From: Bacillota bacterium
GTDB lineage: Bacteria > Bacillota > Clostridia > Oscillospirales > Ruminococcaceae
Direction: 5' to 3'
Length of the DNA stretch: 64,000 nucleotides
NCBI GenBank assembly: GCA_023391005.1
Contig: JAEWBS010000088.1
Coordinates: 1-64,000, forward strand
In this document: one piece after another, positions 27,011-36,180 of the stretch
Layout: every line of letters begins with the position of its first letter
Numbering within the stretch: position 1 is the first letter of the stretch
Notes under the pieces: generated by a model
What the model saw: the letters and a program-made list of their open reading frames with translations, nothing else
Told to the model about the DNA's origin: nothing
Database searches by the model: none
Made by a program: the position numbers and the translations under genes

Positions 27011-27042
27011 CTTGCCGGGCAGCAGCTCCGCTGTCCGGCAAG
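27011..27042 (+). terminator. Intra-operon hairpin after second tctC
   Basis: CTTGCCGG pairs with CCGGCAAG over a 16-base loop. No T run follows, so it more likely stabilises the tctC mRNA than terminates. The first Tct operon has a hairpin at the same place. Confidence 0.5.
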
Positions 27043-27090
27043 CGGTAAGGCAGCTGTAACTGACAATCATTTTCAGAATGGAGAAAAGCT

Positions 27091-27555
27091 ATGACCAATA
27101 AGCAGCGCGATCTTTTATGTGCTGTTCTGTTTTTAGTGTTCGGCGCTTTTGTTTTTATACAGGCGCTCCCCATTAAGCCGATTATGGGTAAAGATCTCGG
27201 TTCGGGCTTCATGCCCAAAATCATTGGGGCTTCCATTGTCGTTTTAGCCGCGGTTAAGCTGGTTGTGACGCTGACCGCCAAGTCCGCCGCGCAGCAGGTT
27301 CAGTCCGACGATGATCTAAAAGGCGGACTTTGGACCATTGCCGCACTTGCGGCTTATGTGCTGTTGTTTGATAAGCTGGGCTTTATCCTTTCGACCGCCC
27401 TTTATCTGTTTGTGCAGATTCTCGTGCTGAGTAACGAACAGAACCGGAATATCAAGCTTTTCGCGGCCATTTCGGTCGTCACGCCGGTGGCAATTTATGC
27501 GCTTTTTGTATACGCCATTTCCATGCCGCTTCCGGCGGGCGTGCTCGGCTTTTAA
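27091..27555 (+). CDS. tctB: Second TctB small permease
   Basis: The 154-residue protein has four hydrophobic segments (about residues 10-27, 45-62, 82-105 and 118-148) and the KDLGSGFMPKI loop seen in TctB proteins after the first helix. ATGGAGA before ATG 27091 serves as ribosome site, and the stop lies 15 bases before tctA. It is the small membrane subunit of the second tripartite carboxylate transporter. Confidence 0.87.
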   Translation: MTNKQRDLLCAVLFLVFGAFVFIQALPIKPIMGKDLGSGFMPKIIGASIVVLAAVKLVVTLTAKSAAQQVQSDDDLKGGLWTIAALAAYVLLFDKLGFILSTALYLFVQILVLSNEQNRNIKLFAAISVVTPVAIYALFVYAISMPLPAGVLGF

Positions 27556-27570
27556 GAAAGGGGAATCTTT

Positions 27571-29058
27571 ATGGTAGCACAAGCGTTTTCTCTTGTTTTT
27601 AACCCCGTCTGCCTGCTGCTGATTTTGCTTGGCGTCATCATTGGCATCATCTTCGGCTCAATTCCGGGGCTTTCCGCCACAATGGCGGTCGTACTGTTTT
27701 TGCCAATGTCCTTCGGCATGACACCAATGAACGGCATTTCACTGCTGGTCGGACTTTATATGGGCGGCATCTCCGGCGGTCTGATCTCGGCTATTCTGCT
27801 TAAAATTCCCGGCACGCCTTCCTCGATCGCGACCGTGTTCGACGGCGGCCCGATGGCCGACAAGGGTGAGGCGGGCAAGGCGCTGGGCGTCGGCATTCTA
27901 TATTCCTTTATCGGCGGCATGCTGAGTATCTTCGCGCTGATGTTTGTGTCGCCCTCTCTTGCGGCGGTGACGCTGAAATTCACACCGGTGGAATATTTCT
28001 CAATCGCCGTATTCTCGTTGACCATCATCGCGAGCCTGTCGGGCAATTCGCTACTCAACGGTTTGCTCTCCGGCTTTTTCGGCATTGCCATCTCGCTGGT
28101 TGGCATGGCGCCGATCGACGCGCTGACCCGTTTCACCTTTGGGCAGTATCAGCTACTTTCAGGTTTTGATATTGTCGTTATCCTGATCGGCGTTTTCGCG
28201 GTCGTCGATATTATCCGCTCAGGCTTTGAACGGCGGCATCTGGCGGATAAGATGATAAAAACCACCTATGAGCTCAAGGGATTCGGCATTGGTTGGGCGG
28301 AATTTAAAGGCCAGATCGTCAATATGATCCGCTCCTCGCTTATCGGCATTGGCATCGGTATTCTGCCCGGTATCGGTGGTTCCACCGCCGGTATTCTAGC
28401 CTATACTGCACAGAAAAACTCGACCAAATACCCCGAGAAATTCGGTACGGGTATCATCGACGGCGTTATTGCTTCCGAGACGTCGAATAATGCGGTTATC
28501 GGCGGCTCGCTGATTCCGTTGTTGACTATGGGTATACCGGGCAATACGGTTACGGCTATCTTTCTCGGAGGCCTGACCATCCACGGCATTTCGCCCGGCC
28601 CGCTGATTTTCCAAAAGAGCGGGCAATATGTCTACGGCATCTTTCTGGCGTTGATCGTGTCCAACATCTTCATGCTTGTCTTTGAGCGCGGCTGCCTGCG
28701 TGGTTTTGTTCGGCTGCTCGACATTCCCAAGCATCTGCTGTTGCCCGTTATCATGGTCTGCTGCGTCGTGGGAGCCTATTCCAGTAACAACCGCGTTTAT
28801 GACGTCTGGTGCGTGTTGCTCTTTGGTTTGATCGGGCTGCTGTTTAAAAAGCTCAAGGTGCCCACGACCCCGCTGATCATTGGGTTTATTCTGGGTAAGA
28901 TGGCCGAAGAAAACCTGCGCCGCGCCCTTATGGCCAGTGCCGGAAGCTGGACGGTATTCATAACCCGCCCCATCTCACTTGCGTTTTTGATTGTTGCGGT
29001 GGTGTCGATCGTGATGACGCTTAAAAAGAGCCGTCAGAGCAAAAAACAGGCGGCTTAA
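27571..29058 (+). CDS. tctA: Second TctA large permease
   Basis: The 495-residue multi-pass protein carries both family signatures: GSIPGLSATMAVVLFLP near residue 30 and GILPGIGGSTAGILAYTAQ near residue 265. About eleven to twelve membrane segments are visible. AAAGGGG precedes ATG 27571. It completes the second TctCBA set, which is controlled by the sigma-54 promoter, not by the LysR protein. An amidohydrolase gene follows 23 bases after its stop and probably handles the imported compound. Confidence 0.93.
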   Translation: MVAQAFSLVFNPVCLLLILLGVIIGIIFGSIPGLSATMAVVLFLPMSFGMTPMNGISLLVGLYMGGISGGLISAILLKIPGTPSSIATVFDGGPMADKGEAGKALGVGILYSFIGGMLSIFALMFVSPSLAAVTLKFTPVEYFSIAVFSLTIIASLSGNSLLNGLLSGFFGIAISLVGMAPIDALTRFTFGQYQLLSGFDIVVILIGVFAVVDIIRSGFERRHLADKMIKTTYELKGFGIGWAEFKGQIVNMIRSSLIGIGIGILPGIGGSTAGILAYTAQKNSTKYPEKFGTGIIDGVIASETSNNAVIGGSLIPLLTMGIPGNTVTAIFLGGLTIHGISPGPLIFQKSGQYVYGIFLALIVSNIFMLVFERGCLRGFVRLLDIPKHLLLPVIMVCCVVGAYSSNNRVYDVWCVLLFGLIGLLFKKLKVPTTPLIIGFILGKMAEENLRRALMASAGSWTVFITRPISLAFLIVAVVSIVMTLKKSRQSKKQAA

Positions 29059-29081
29059 ACCGCGGGAGGGAGAATAGCGCG

Positions 29082-30212
29082 ATGTATGAGCTTTTAATTT
29101 GCGGCGGTCGTGTACTTGACCCGGCGCGGGGCATTGATGCAATAGGCGATGTGGCAATAGAGAACGGTCGGATTGCTGCCGTCGGTCAATTGGCCGATCA
29201 GCCCGCCGAGCAGGTTCTGTGGGCGGACGGCTGCATTGTGACCCCGGGGCTGATCGATATGCACGCGCACCTCTACCCGCTGGCCGAAATCGGCATTCTG
29301 CCTGAGACAGCCTGCTTTACGGCGGGGGTAACCTCGGCGCTCGACTGTGGTAGTGCGGGGGCAGCCACCTACTCGGCTCACAGAGGGGCGGTGCTTGCCT
29401 CTCGGGTGCGTACTCGTGTGCTGCTGCACGTCTGCTCGGCGGGGCTTGCCACTGGGCGCTACCTTGAAAACCCTGACCCCCGTTACTACGACAGGGCTAA
29501 GATAGCCCGCTGCCTACGGGAATATCCCGAGCTGATCGGGCTGAAGATCCGTCAGGGCGCCGAGATTGTGGGGGAGCTGGATCTGGAGCCGCTGGCCCAA
29601 ACCCTTGCGCTGGCCGGGGAGCTGGGCGTTCCGGTGATGGTGCACTGCTCAAACCCACCCGGCAGACTCGACGATATGATCAGTATGCTGCGCCCCGGCG
29701 ATATTCTGACCCACGCCTATCAGGATAAGGGCGACAGCCTGCTCGACGCAAACGGCCACATCTCTAAGACGGCGTGGACGGCCCGTGAGCGCGGTGTTAT
29801 TTTTGATGTGGCAAATGCCAATATCCATTTTTCGTTTGCAGTGGCGCGGCAGGCGCTCCAAGAAGGCTTTTTGCCCGATGTCATCAGCACCGACCTGACC
29901 ACCCGCAGCCTTTACCGCCGCCCGGCCGTGTTTAACCTGCTGCATGTGCTGGCCAAATATCTCAATATGGGGCTGACGCTGACACAGGTTATTGAACGCT
30001 GTACCATTGCCCCGGCACGTATTATGGGACTGGCAGACGAAGCGGGAACGCTTCGCCCCGGCGGCTGCGCCGACATCGCGGTGCTGCGCGAATACGAGCG
30101 GGAGACCGAATTCAGCGACCGAACCGGCGAAATAATGCGCGGCAACCGTTGCCTGCGTGCCATGATGACGGTACGCGCGGGCGAAATTGTCTTCCGGGAT
30201 CAGGATTTTTGA
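29082..30212 (+). CDS. Amidohydrolase / dihydroorotase-like metallohydrolase
   Basis: The 376-residue protein has a composite beta-sandwich at its N-terminus (ICGGRVLDPARG) followed by the metal-binding PGLIDMHAHLYP (His-x-His), a Lys in GLKIRQGAE that can be carbamylated, VMVHCSNPP with a third metal His, an Asp in VISTDLTTRS and a C-terminal GTLRPGGCADIAV. This order fits deacetylase/dihydroorotase-like amidohydrolases of the EF_0837 type. It would open a cyclic amide or remove an acyl group from the imported acid. GGAGGGAG precedes ATG 29082. It is the last gene of the sigma-54 operon and the last before the third tRNA repeat. Confidence 0.87.
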   Translation: MYELLICGGRVLDPARGIDAIGDVAIENGRIAAVGQLADQPAEQVLWADGCIVTPGLIDMHAHLYPLAEIGILPETACFTAGVTSALDCGSAGAATYSAHRGAVLASRVRTRVLLHVCSAGLATGRYLENPDPRYYDRAKIARCLREYPELIGLKIRQGAEIVGELDLEPLAQTLALAGELGVPVMVHCSNPPGRLDDMISMLRPGDILTHAYQDKGDSLLDANGHISKTAWTARERGVIFDVANANIHFSFAVARQALQEGFLPDVISTDLTTRSLYRRPAVFNLLHVLAKYLNMGLTLTQVIERCTIAPARIMGLADEAGTLRPGGCADIAVLREYERETEFSDRTGEIMRGNRCLRAMMTVRAGEIVFRDQDF

Positions 30213-30252
30213 TAAAGTACAATAAATTTCGCAAATTTAAAGAGGTGTGGAT

Positions 30253-30450
30253 TGCGAACCGCGCGGGGGTTCTCCCACCGTGTGGTTCGCATCCCCGCCC
30301 CAAAACAGCCATTTTTGGCGCCCAGGAAAAAGGGCCCGCTTTGCGGATCACTTGGGAGAGCGTACGGTTCGCATCCGTAAGGTCGAGAGTTCGATCCTCT
30401 TCGTCTCCACCAAAAAAGTGGCTAAACTAAAAGGTTTAGCCACTTTTTTA
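30253..30450 (+). repeat. Third copy of tRNA-Ala 3' repeat (att-like) with leader
   Basis: Bases 30353-30412 repeat the tRNA-Ala 3' end and continue through the terminator to 30450, with compensating changes in the stem (AAACTAAAAGGTTTAGCC). The 100 bases before it match those before the 13.5-kb copy almost base for base. The 5' half of the tRNA is absent. Open frames across this element (for example 30149-30430) arise from the tRNA bases and are not genes. Confidence 0.85.
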
Positions 30451-30554
30451 TGTTTGAGGTGTTACGGAGCCTTAAAATCTGGCATTTCAACTGTTTTTGA
30501 AAAAATGCCCTCGCACAGTTCGGATTTTCTTTTCCAAAACCGACAGTGTGGAGA

Positions 30555-30949
30555 TGCGTCCTTTGTCGAATATCTTCACCGGGTTGCAGATTATTGAACC
30601 GGAGCAATTTAAGCGCGTAGAAAAAGCGCGTGAGCAGCGCAGCGCTGAGTATGAAGAAAATGTGCGGCAACCCAGACGGTGCAGCTGGTAAACGGCGATG
30701 AAATAGAGGTCTCGCGCCCGGAACGCATGTGTCCTAAACCCAACATTAGGAGAGAAATACCTTCCGGTAATATTTATTGCGGTCACTGCGGTGGCCGCAT
30801 TTTTGCGTCTACCGCCAGAAAGAGCCATCATGCGACAAACGGAGAGGTGCAAGAGCGCATCGCCATCTATCAGTCGGGACTATCATATTCAGATTGATTT
30901 TAATATCTCCGAAGCGCAGTATCTTAGTGGTGGTACGGAGATGGGATGA
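30555..30949 (+). pseudogene. Serine recombinase C-terminal remnant
   Basis: The bases encode GLQIIEPEQFKRVEKAREQR and, after a shift, QLVNGDEIEVSRPERMCP and IYCGHCGGRIFASTARK, which is the recombinase zinc beta-ribbon (C-x2-C), and then the tail IQIDFNISEAQYLSGG. This is the part missing from the copy at 1798. At least two frame changes and a missing N-terminus show it is dead. It lies about 100 bases to the right of the third tRNA repeat, as the recombinase relic lies to the right of the intact tRNA. Confidence 0.8.
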
Positions 30950-31417
30950 GGCTTTTATCGTTTACCTAAAAATAGCGGGATAGTTAAACACAGAGAGAAC
31001 TAGGGTAAAATATCGGTTATCCATTAAATACGTAACGTTTAGGCATACTTTTAAACAGAGCTTTGCACATTACACCAGACCGGTAGCCCAAAGCGCTATT
31101 CTATGATATTATTAAATTAATTGGCGACTGCAGACGAAGCTACGTTTTTACAATAACGGTGCTTGTTATGGTGCCAAAATGATAAATCATTTTGAGCTCG
31201 ATTCACAAAGATGTTTGTACTGTCAGCAAATGGCTGCTACAAACACAAAAAGCCTTTTTCAGCTGCAGCCTTTCCTCGTAAAATCTACCCATACCGTTTT
31301 CAAAGAGTTGATTTTGGCTATTCCGTGTATCTTTAGCAGATTATATGGATAATCACAGGCTTCTTTGAATCTATGCAATAATAGCTGCCCGCCAATGATC
31401 AATGGAGGAATTAAAGG
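30950..31417. other. Intergenic stretch before the second PrpR-type regulator
   Basis: No gene, RNA or convincing remnant is recognised in these 468 bases. The end holds the GGAGG ribosome site of the following gene. Confidence 0.4.
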
Positions 31418-33340
31418 ATGATGGAACAATCGTTACCGGATAAGGTGCCGGAAATCTGTCTGGTCGCACCGTCGCAACTGCTGCTGGAAAATACGCTTCG
31501 CGTCTGCCGGCGCAGAGGTGTTACGATCGGTGCGTATGTCGGGGTGCTCAACGAGGCGCTTCCCATCGGCCGGGCGCTTCAGGCACGCGGCGCGAAGGTG
31601 CTGATCAGCCGCAAGGGTACGGCGGACCTGCTGGGCAAGCATCTGGATATTCAGGTTGTCAAAATTAACACGACCATGAACGATTATCTGCGCCATATCG
31701 ACCTAATGCGCGAGCACCGGGGCCGTATCGGCATTGTGGAATATATCACCTTCATCCCCGAGCTCAGGAAGCTTTGTCGGTACATTGGCATTCCTGATGC
31801 GCTGCTTTACAGCTATGACAGCACCGATAATTACGAAAAAGTGGTCGAAAGCGCTGTCGGCGGAGAAGCCACCATCCTTTTGGGCGGCGGCGCCCTTCTG
31901 CCCGTGCTGGCTAAAAAGCTGAATATCCCGCATACAATAGTCGAGAACACAGAAGAGAATATTGAAATTGCCCTCGATGTCGCGCTTCAGCTTTTGAATG
32001 TCCAAAAGGAGGAAGAGAAGAAGCAGAACCATTTCCGGTTGCTTTCTCAGCGCTACAGCACGATATTACAGTTCTCTAATGACGCTATTTTAGCAACGGA
32101 TGACAGCGGCGTCATTACGTTGGCCAACCCCATGGCGCTGACCCTGCTTCAAAAAGACGAATCGGAATGCATCGGTAAGGGAATTCAAATATTTTTTTCG
32201 CAGATTGATTTTAACCGACTGGCCGCGGGAAGAAAACCGCTGCTCAACTACATGATCACGCGAAAAAAAGTCCAGTATTCGGCCAACTTGATTCCCATCG
32301 TTGTCCAAAACCGGTTTGAAGGCGTCGTGTGCACCTTCCATACCATCAAGGCTATTCAGGAAACGGAGCAGAAAATCCGTATGCAGCTTTATGAAAAAGG
32401 GCATGTGGCCAAGTACGGCTTTTCAGATATTATCGGCAACAGCCCCGCCATTCTACGCGCAAAGGAAATTGCCGCCAGCTATGCAAAGGCAGAATCGACA
32501 GTGCTGATCATCGGCGACACCGGAACCGGCAAAGAGCTGTTCGCTCAGTCGATTCACAACAGCAGCAGCCGGGCGCACGGACCTTTTGTGGCTATAAACT
32601 GCGCCGCTCTTGGCAAGGAACTGCTGGAAAGCCAGCTCTTTGGCTATGAGGAGGGCGCCTTTACAGGCGCCATCAAGGGCGGACGGCAGGGACTGTTTGA
32701 GGTGGCACATGGCGGCACGATCTTTCTTGATGAAATTGGAGAAATTCCGTCTGAGACCCAAATGCAGCTTTTACGGGTGCTTCAGGAAAAGGAAGTGCGC
32801 CGGGTCGGCAGCTACCGCATCCTGCCGGTAGACGTCCGGGTGATCTGTGCGACCAATCGAGATCTCGCCCAAGAGGTGCAGGCCGGTCGGTTCAGGCGGG
32901 ATCTCTTTTACCGCATCAATATCCTAAGGCTGGGTATCCCTCCGCTTAAGGACCGCCGGGAGGATATTTTGCTGCTGGTTGCGGGTATGCTAAAACAGTA
33001 CGACGCCGAAATTATAGAAAGGGCGACCCCGCATATCAACGCCCTGATTCATCGGCTTTCAAAGTACGACTGGCCCGGAAATGTGCGTGAGTTGGTGGGG
33101 TTGGTCGAGCGTATTACAACGCTTTCGGAGCATGGGGGTATCGCTGCGCTTACGCTAAACGACATTTTTTTAGAAGATATCGGACTCGCTACCCCGCTCG
33201 GGCCGTCCAAAGAAAAACCCGACAAAGACAAAATTTCAGATGCGCTTATACAGTGCGGCGGCTCACGCGTTAAGGCGGCAAAGCTGCTGGGTATCTCCCG
33301 AAGCACTTTATGGCGGTTAATGTCGCAATATGACAAATAA
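31418..33340 (+). CDS. Second PrpR-type sigma-54-dependent activator
   Basis: The 640-residue protein has an N-terminal PrpR domain (ALQARGAKVLISRKGTADLL), a PAS domain near 215-320 (FSNDAILATDDSGVITLANP), a coiled linker, a sigma-54 AAA+ domain with Walker A GDTGTGKE, GAFTGA and Walker B IFLDEIGEI, and a C-terminal Fis-type helix-turn-helix (RVKAAKLLGISRSTLWRL). ATG 31418 follows GGAGG; a second ATG is next to it. A perfect sigma-54 promoter and a 15-bp palindrome lie just downstream, before the MatC-like gene. The neighbouring operon is therefore the likely target, induced by the dicarboxylate that it transports or dehydrates. Confidence 0.92.
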   Translation: MMEQSLPDKVPEICLVAPSQLLLENTLRVCRRRGVTIGAYVGVLNEALPIGRALQARGAKVLISRKGTADLLGKHLDIQVVKINTTMNDYLRHIDLMREHRGRIGIVEYITFIPELRKLCRYIGIPDALLYSYDSTDNYEKVVESAVGGEATILLGGGALLPVLAKKLNIPHTIVENTEENIEIALDVALQLLNVQKEEEKKQNHFRLLSQRYSTILQFSNDAILATDDSGVITLANPMALTLLQKDESECIGKGIQIFFSQIDFNRLAAGRKPLLNYMITRKKVQYSANLIPIVVQNRFEGVVCTFHTIKAIQETEQKIRMQLYEKGHVAKYGFSDIIGNSPAILRAKEIAASYAKAESTVLIIGDTGTGKELFAQSIHNSSSRAHGPFVAINCAALGKELLESQLFGYEEGAFTGAIKGGRQGLFEVAHGGTIFLDEIGEIPSETQMQLLRVLQEKEVRRVGSYRILPVDVRVICATNRDLAQEVQAGRFRRDLFYRINILRLGIPPLKDRREDILLLVAGMLKQYDAEIIERATPHINALIHRLSKYDWPGNVRELVGLVERITTLSEHGGIAALTLNDIFLEDIGLATPLGPSKEKPDKDKISDALIQCGGSRVKAAKLLGISRSTLWRLMSQYDK

Positions 33341-33387
33341 AAACATCGTTCAATTTGTTTCTAAAAAACTAGAGAGACGTCTTTGCT

Positions 33388-33402
33388 ACGTTTCTGAAAC
33401 GT
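33388..33402. promoter_or_regulatory. Palindromic activator site upstream of the MatC-like operon
   Basis: ACGTTTCTGAAACGT is a perfect palindrome around a central T, 150 bases before the sigma-54 promoter. It is a good candidate enhancer for the PrpR-type activator encoded just upstream. A second dyad, GTGTGACACAC, lies at 33413-33423. Confidence 0.55.
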
Positions 33403-33440
33403 TCATTTGTAAGTGTGACACACGTGTTCAGTATGGATTT

Positions 33441-33477
33441 CCCGGCCTGCCCATTCAGAGGACAAGCCGGGATTTTT
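33441..33477 (+). terminator. Intrinsic terminator of the second activator gene
   Basis: CCCGGC and GCCGGG bracket an imperfect stem and are followed by ATTTTTCTG. It separates the regulator transcript from the sigma-54-driven operon. Confidence 0.7.
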
Positions 33478-33555
33478 CTGTTTAAGACAAATTTCGCTCT
33501 TGTTTTTCGGATAAAATGCATAATGTTTTTTTCTAGATGATTTAAAAAACAAAGC

Positions 33556-33571
33556 TGGCACAGAATTTGCA
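33556..33571 (+). promoter_or_regulatory. Sigma-54 (-24/-12) promoter
   Basis: TGGCACAGAATTTGCA matches the -24/-12 consensus in all fixed positions and lies 53 bases before the MatC-like start codon. Confidence 0.88.
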
Positions 33572-33623
33572 TCTAAAGTATGTCGAGTGTTTAAACACCG
33601 AATTAAAGAGGAGGAAACATACT

Positions 33624-34877
33624 ATGGCAACGTTATCATTGGTCTTTCTTATCGGCGCAATTTTGCTCGGCATTCTGCGGAAAGTCAACATCGGTCTGGT
33701 ATCCTTTGGCCTTTCGCTGGTTTTAGGGCTTATGTCCGGAGCAAAGGCCAAGACAATTCAGGCCGGCTTCCCCACAGGGCTGTTTGTTACCCTGCTGGGC
33801 GTCATGATGCTTTTCAGCATCGCACAGGAGAATAAAACCATGGAGCTGCTAGCGCGCCGCGTGGTTGCACTGGCAGGCAAGCGCACCTATCTGATCCCAA
33901 TTATTGTCTATGTCTTTTCAGCGGTGCTGGCCGCCGTCGGTCCCGGAACCGTCCCGGTTATGGGTATCATGGCGGTGTTCACATGTTCATTGGCCGCTGA
34001 AATGAAAATATCCCCCGTGCTGCTTTCGGCAACGTCGGTGCTGGGCGCCGCCGGTGGCGGACTGACGCCTATTGCGCCAACCGGCATTCTGGGCCTCTCG
34101 CTCGCAGCCGATCAGGGCATCACCGGAATTGAATTTCCCTACGCCCTCAATATGCTAATCGCCATGACCATCTATTTTATCGTTATTTATTTCGTGCTGG
34201 GCGGCTACAAAATGAAATCTAATGTAGATGTCGGCACCATGGTGGAAAAGGTCAAGTTCAACCGCGAACAGATCATCACCCTGATCGGAATGGCGGTGCT
34301 TGTGACTTGTGTTATCGGCTTGCGCTACGACGTCGGTCTGACCTCCTTTACCATTTCAATGGTACTGCTGCTGCTCAGAGTTGCCAACGAAAAGAAGGCG
34401 ATCAGCAATATTCCGTGGAGCACCCTAATGATGATCGCCGGTATCAATATGCTGATGGCGATGGTCATTGGTCTGGGCGGCATCGACCTGCTGGCTTCCG
34501 GCCTCGCCAAGCTGATGACCCCCGCGACAGCGCCCGGTGTTCTTGGCCTGACGGCCGGCATTATGTCGTGGTTCAGCTCCACCTCCGGTGTGGTTATGCC
34601 CACCCTGATCCCAACCGTTACCGGTATTATCGAGAACGTTGGCGGCGGTGTTTCGGCGCTCGCCCTGCTTTCGGCCATCACTAATACGGCCAGTGCTGCA
34701 GGCATGAGTCCCATTTCTACCGGCGGTTCGATGGGCCTCGCTGCCTATTCGTCGATTGCCAAGCCCACTGAGGAGGAACAGAGCAAGCTGTTCATAGAGC
34801 TATTCGCAGTCTCGATCGGCGGCGTTGCCGTGCTGGCTATCGTTGCTTTAACCGGCCTCTACACGCTGTTTGCGTAA
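33624..34877 (+). CDS. MatC-like dicarboxylate carrier
   Basis: The 417-residue protein is a membrane carrier with about eleven to twelve hydrophobic segments. MatC-N/SLC13-like features are GLVSFGLSLVLGL at the start, GPGTVPVMGIMAV in the first half and WFSSTSGVVMPTLIPTV with NTASAAGMSPISTGG in the second half, which correspond to the paired substrate loops. AGAGGAGGAAA before ATG 33624 fixes the start; an upstream in-frame ATG lies between promoter and ribosome site and is not used. It is the first gene of the second sigma-54 operon and probably imports malonate, malate or a related acid that the hydro-lyase acts on. Confidence 0.83.
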   Translation: MATLSLVFLIGAILLGILRKVNIGLVSFGLSLVLGLMSGAKAKTIQAGFPTGLFVTLLGVMMLFSIAQENKTMELLARRVVALAGKRTYLIPIIVYVFSAVLAAVGPGTVPVMGIMAVFTCSLAAEMKISPVLLSATSVLGAAGGGLTPIAPTGILGLSLAADQGITGIEFPYALNMLIAMTIYFIVIYFVLGGYKMKSNVDVGTMVEKVKFNREQIITLIGMAVLVTCVIGLRYDVGLTSFTISMVLLLLRVANEKKAISNIPWSTLMMIAGINMLMAMVIGLGGIDLLASGLAKLMTPATAPGVLGLTAGIMSWFSSTSGVVMPTLIPTVTGIIENVGGGVSALALLSAITNTASAAGMSPISTGGSMGLAAYSSIAKPTEEEQSKLFIELFAVSIGGVAVLAIVALTGLYTLFA

Positions 34878-34904
34878 CCATTTTATCTTTTAAGGAGTAC
34901 AATT

Positions 34905-36164
34905 ATGGGTTATACCATGTCTGAAAAAATGCTTGCCCGCGCGGCGGGTGAAAAAGCGGTCAAGGCCGGTGACATTGTCTGGGTAGATATTCACAAGGCC
35001 ATGATGGATGATGTTCTGGGCCCCCGCCTTGAAATAGACGACAGAATGAAGGAAATTGGGGCTAAGGTCTGGGACCCGAACCGAGTGGTCATCATTTCGG
35101 ATCACTACACCCCCCCTGCCAACGAAAAGCAGGCCAATATTGTCAAATATACGCGTGAATGGGCCATTGAAAACGGCGTTGATAACTATTATGAATTTGC
35201 CGGCCCCTGTCATCAGGTGATGGTCGAGATGGGGCATGTGCGCCCCGGCGAGGTGATTGTGGGAACCGATTCCCACACCTGTACTTACGGTGCGCTGGGT
35301 AGCTTTGCGACCGGCGTTGGCTCGACCGAAATGGCGGGTGTGCTGGCGACGGGCCAGACGTGGATGAGGGTTCCGCAGACGGTTAGGGTTGAGTGGAACG
35401 GCAGCCTGCCGCCTTTCGTTATGGCCAAGGATATCTCGCTTAAAAGCATCGGTATCATCGGCCATTCGGGCGCGACCTATAAGACCATTGAGTACTGCGG
35501 GGACACCATAAGGGCGCTTGATATGGACGAGCGGCTCTGTCTTTCCAACATGGCGGTGGAAGCCGGCGCCAAGGCCGGGCTGATCGGCTACGACAAGGTG
35601 ACCGCCGACTATTTGAGGCAGTTTGGCGAAACCGGTGATTTTGGCTGGGTCAATTCCGACGCAGACGCCGAATTTTGCCAGACATACACCCTTGACGCCG
35701 CCACTCTGGTTCCCCAGATAGCCTGCCCGCATGAGGTTGATAATGTTTTCGGTATCGGCAGCATTGAACCCGTCAAAATTGAGCAGGCGTATATCGGCTC
35801 CTGCACCGGCGGGCGAATGACCGATCTCATCATGGCAGCCGAAGTGCTCAAGGGCCGCAAAATTGCCAAGGGGCTGCGACTGCTGGTTTCACCGGCTTCC
35901 CGCGAAATTTATCGCGAGGCGATGAAGGCGGGCGTGCTGTCTATTTTGGCTGATGCCGGCGCGACAATTTTGGCCTCGAGCTGCGGCGCCTGCTTAGGGA
36001 TTCATTCCGGTACGCTGGCCGAGGGTGAAAGCTGTATTTCGACGACAAACCGCAACTTTTTAGGGCGTATGGGCTCCAAGAGCAGTAAGGTCTATCTGGC
36101 TTCTCCCATCTCGGTGGCCGCAGCCGCAGTCGCGGGAAAAATCATTGACCCCCGCGCACTGTGA
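34905..36164 (+). CDS. Aconitase-family hydro-lyase large subunit (LeuC/DmdA-like)
   Basis: The 419-residue protein shows the 4Fe-4S and substrate motifs of LeuC/HacA/DmdA enzymes: VGTDSHTCTYGALG near residue 120, AYIGSCTGGRMTDL near residue 292 with one cluster Cys, and SSCGACLGIHSG near residue 352 with two more. Its short length fits the archaeal-type LeuC group, which includes 2,3-dimethylmalate dehydratase of nicotinate fermenters. TTAAGGAG precedes ATG 34905. It is co-transcribed with the small subunit 16 bases on. No leuA or leuB is nearby, so leucine biosynthesis is less likely than dehydration of a catabolic malate derivative. Confidence 0.87.
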   Translation: MGYTMSEKMLARAAGEKAVKAGDIVWVDIHKAMMDDVLGPRLEIDDRMKEIGAKVWDPNRVVIISDHYTPPANEKQANIVKYTREWAIENGVDNYYEFAGPCHQVMVEMGHVRPGEVIVGTDSHTCTYGALGSFATGVGSTEMAGVLATGQTWMRVPQTVRVEWNGSLPPFVMAKDISLKSIGIIGHSGATYKTIEYCGDTIRALDMDERLCLSNMAVEAGAKAGLIGYDKVTADYLRQFGETGDFGWVNSDADAEFCQTYTLDAATLVPQIACPHEVDNVFGIGSIEPVKIEQAYIGSCTGGRMTDLIMAAEVLKGRKIAKGLRLLVSPASREIYREAMKAGVLSILADAGATILASSCGACLGIHSGTLAEGESCISTTNRNFLGRMGSKSSKVYLASPISVAAAAVAGKIIDPRAL

Positions 36165-36180
36165 GAAAGGAGAAAAAGAT

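Noticed and set aside
34890..35732. A 280-codon minus-strand frame over the LeuC-like gene
   Set aside because: Shadow of a gene whose iron-sulfur motifs are in the plus frame.
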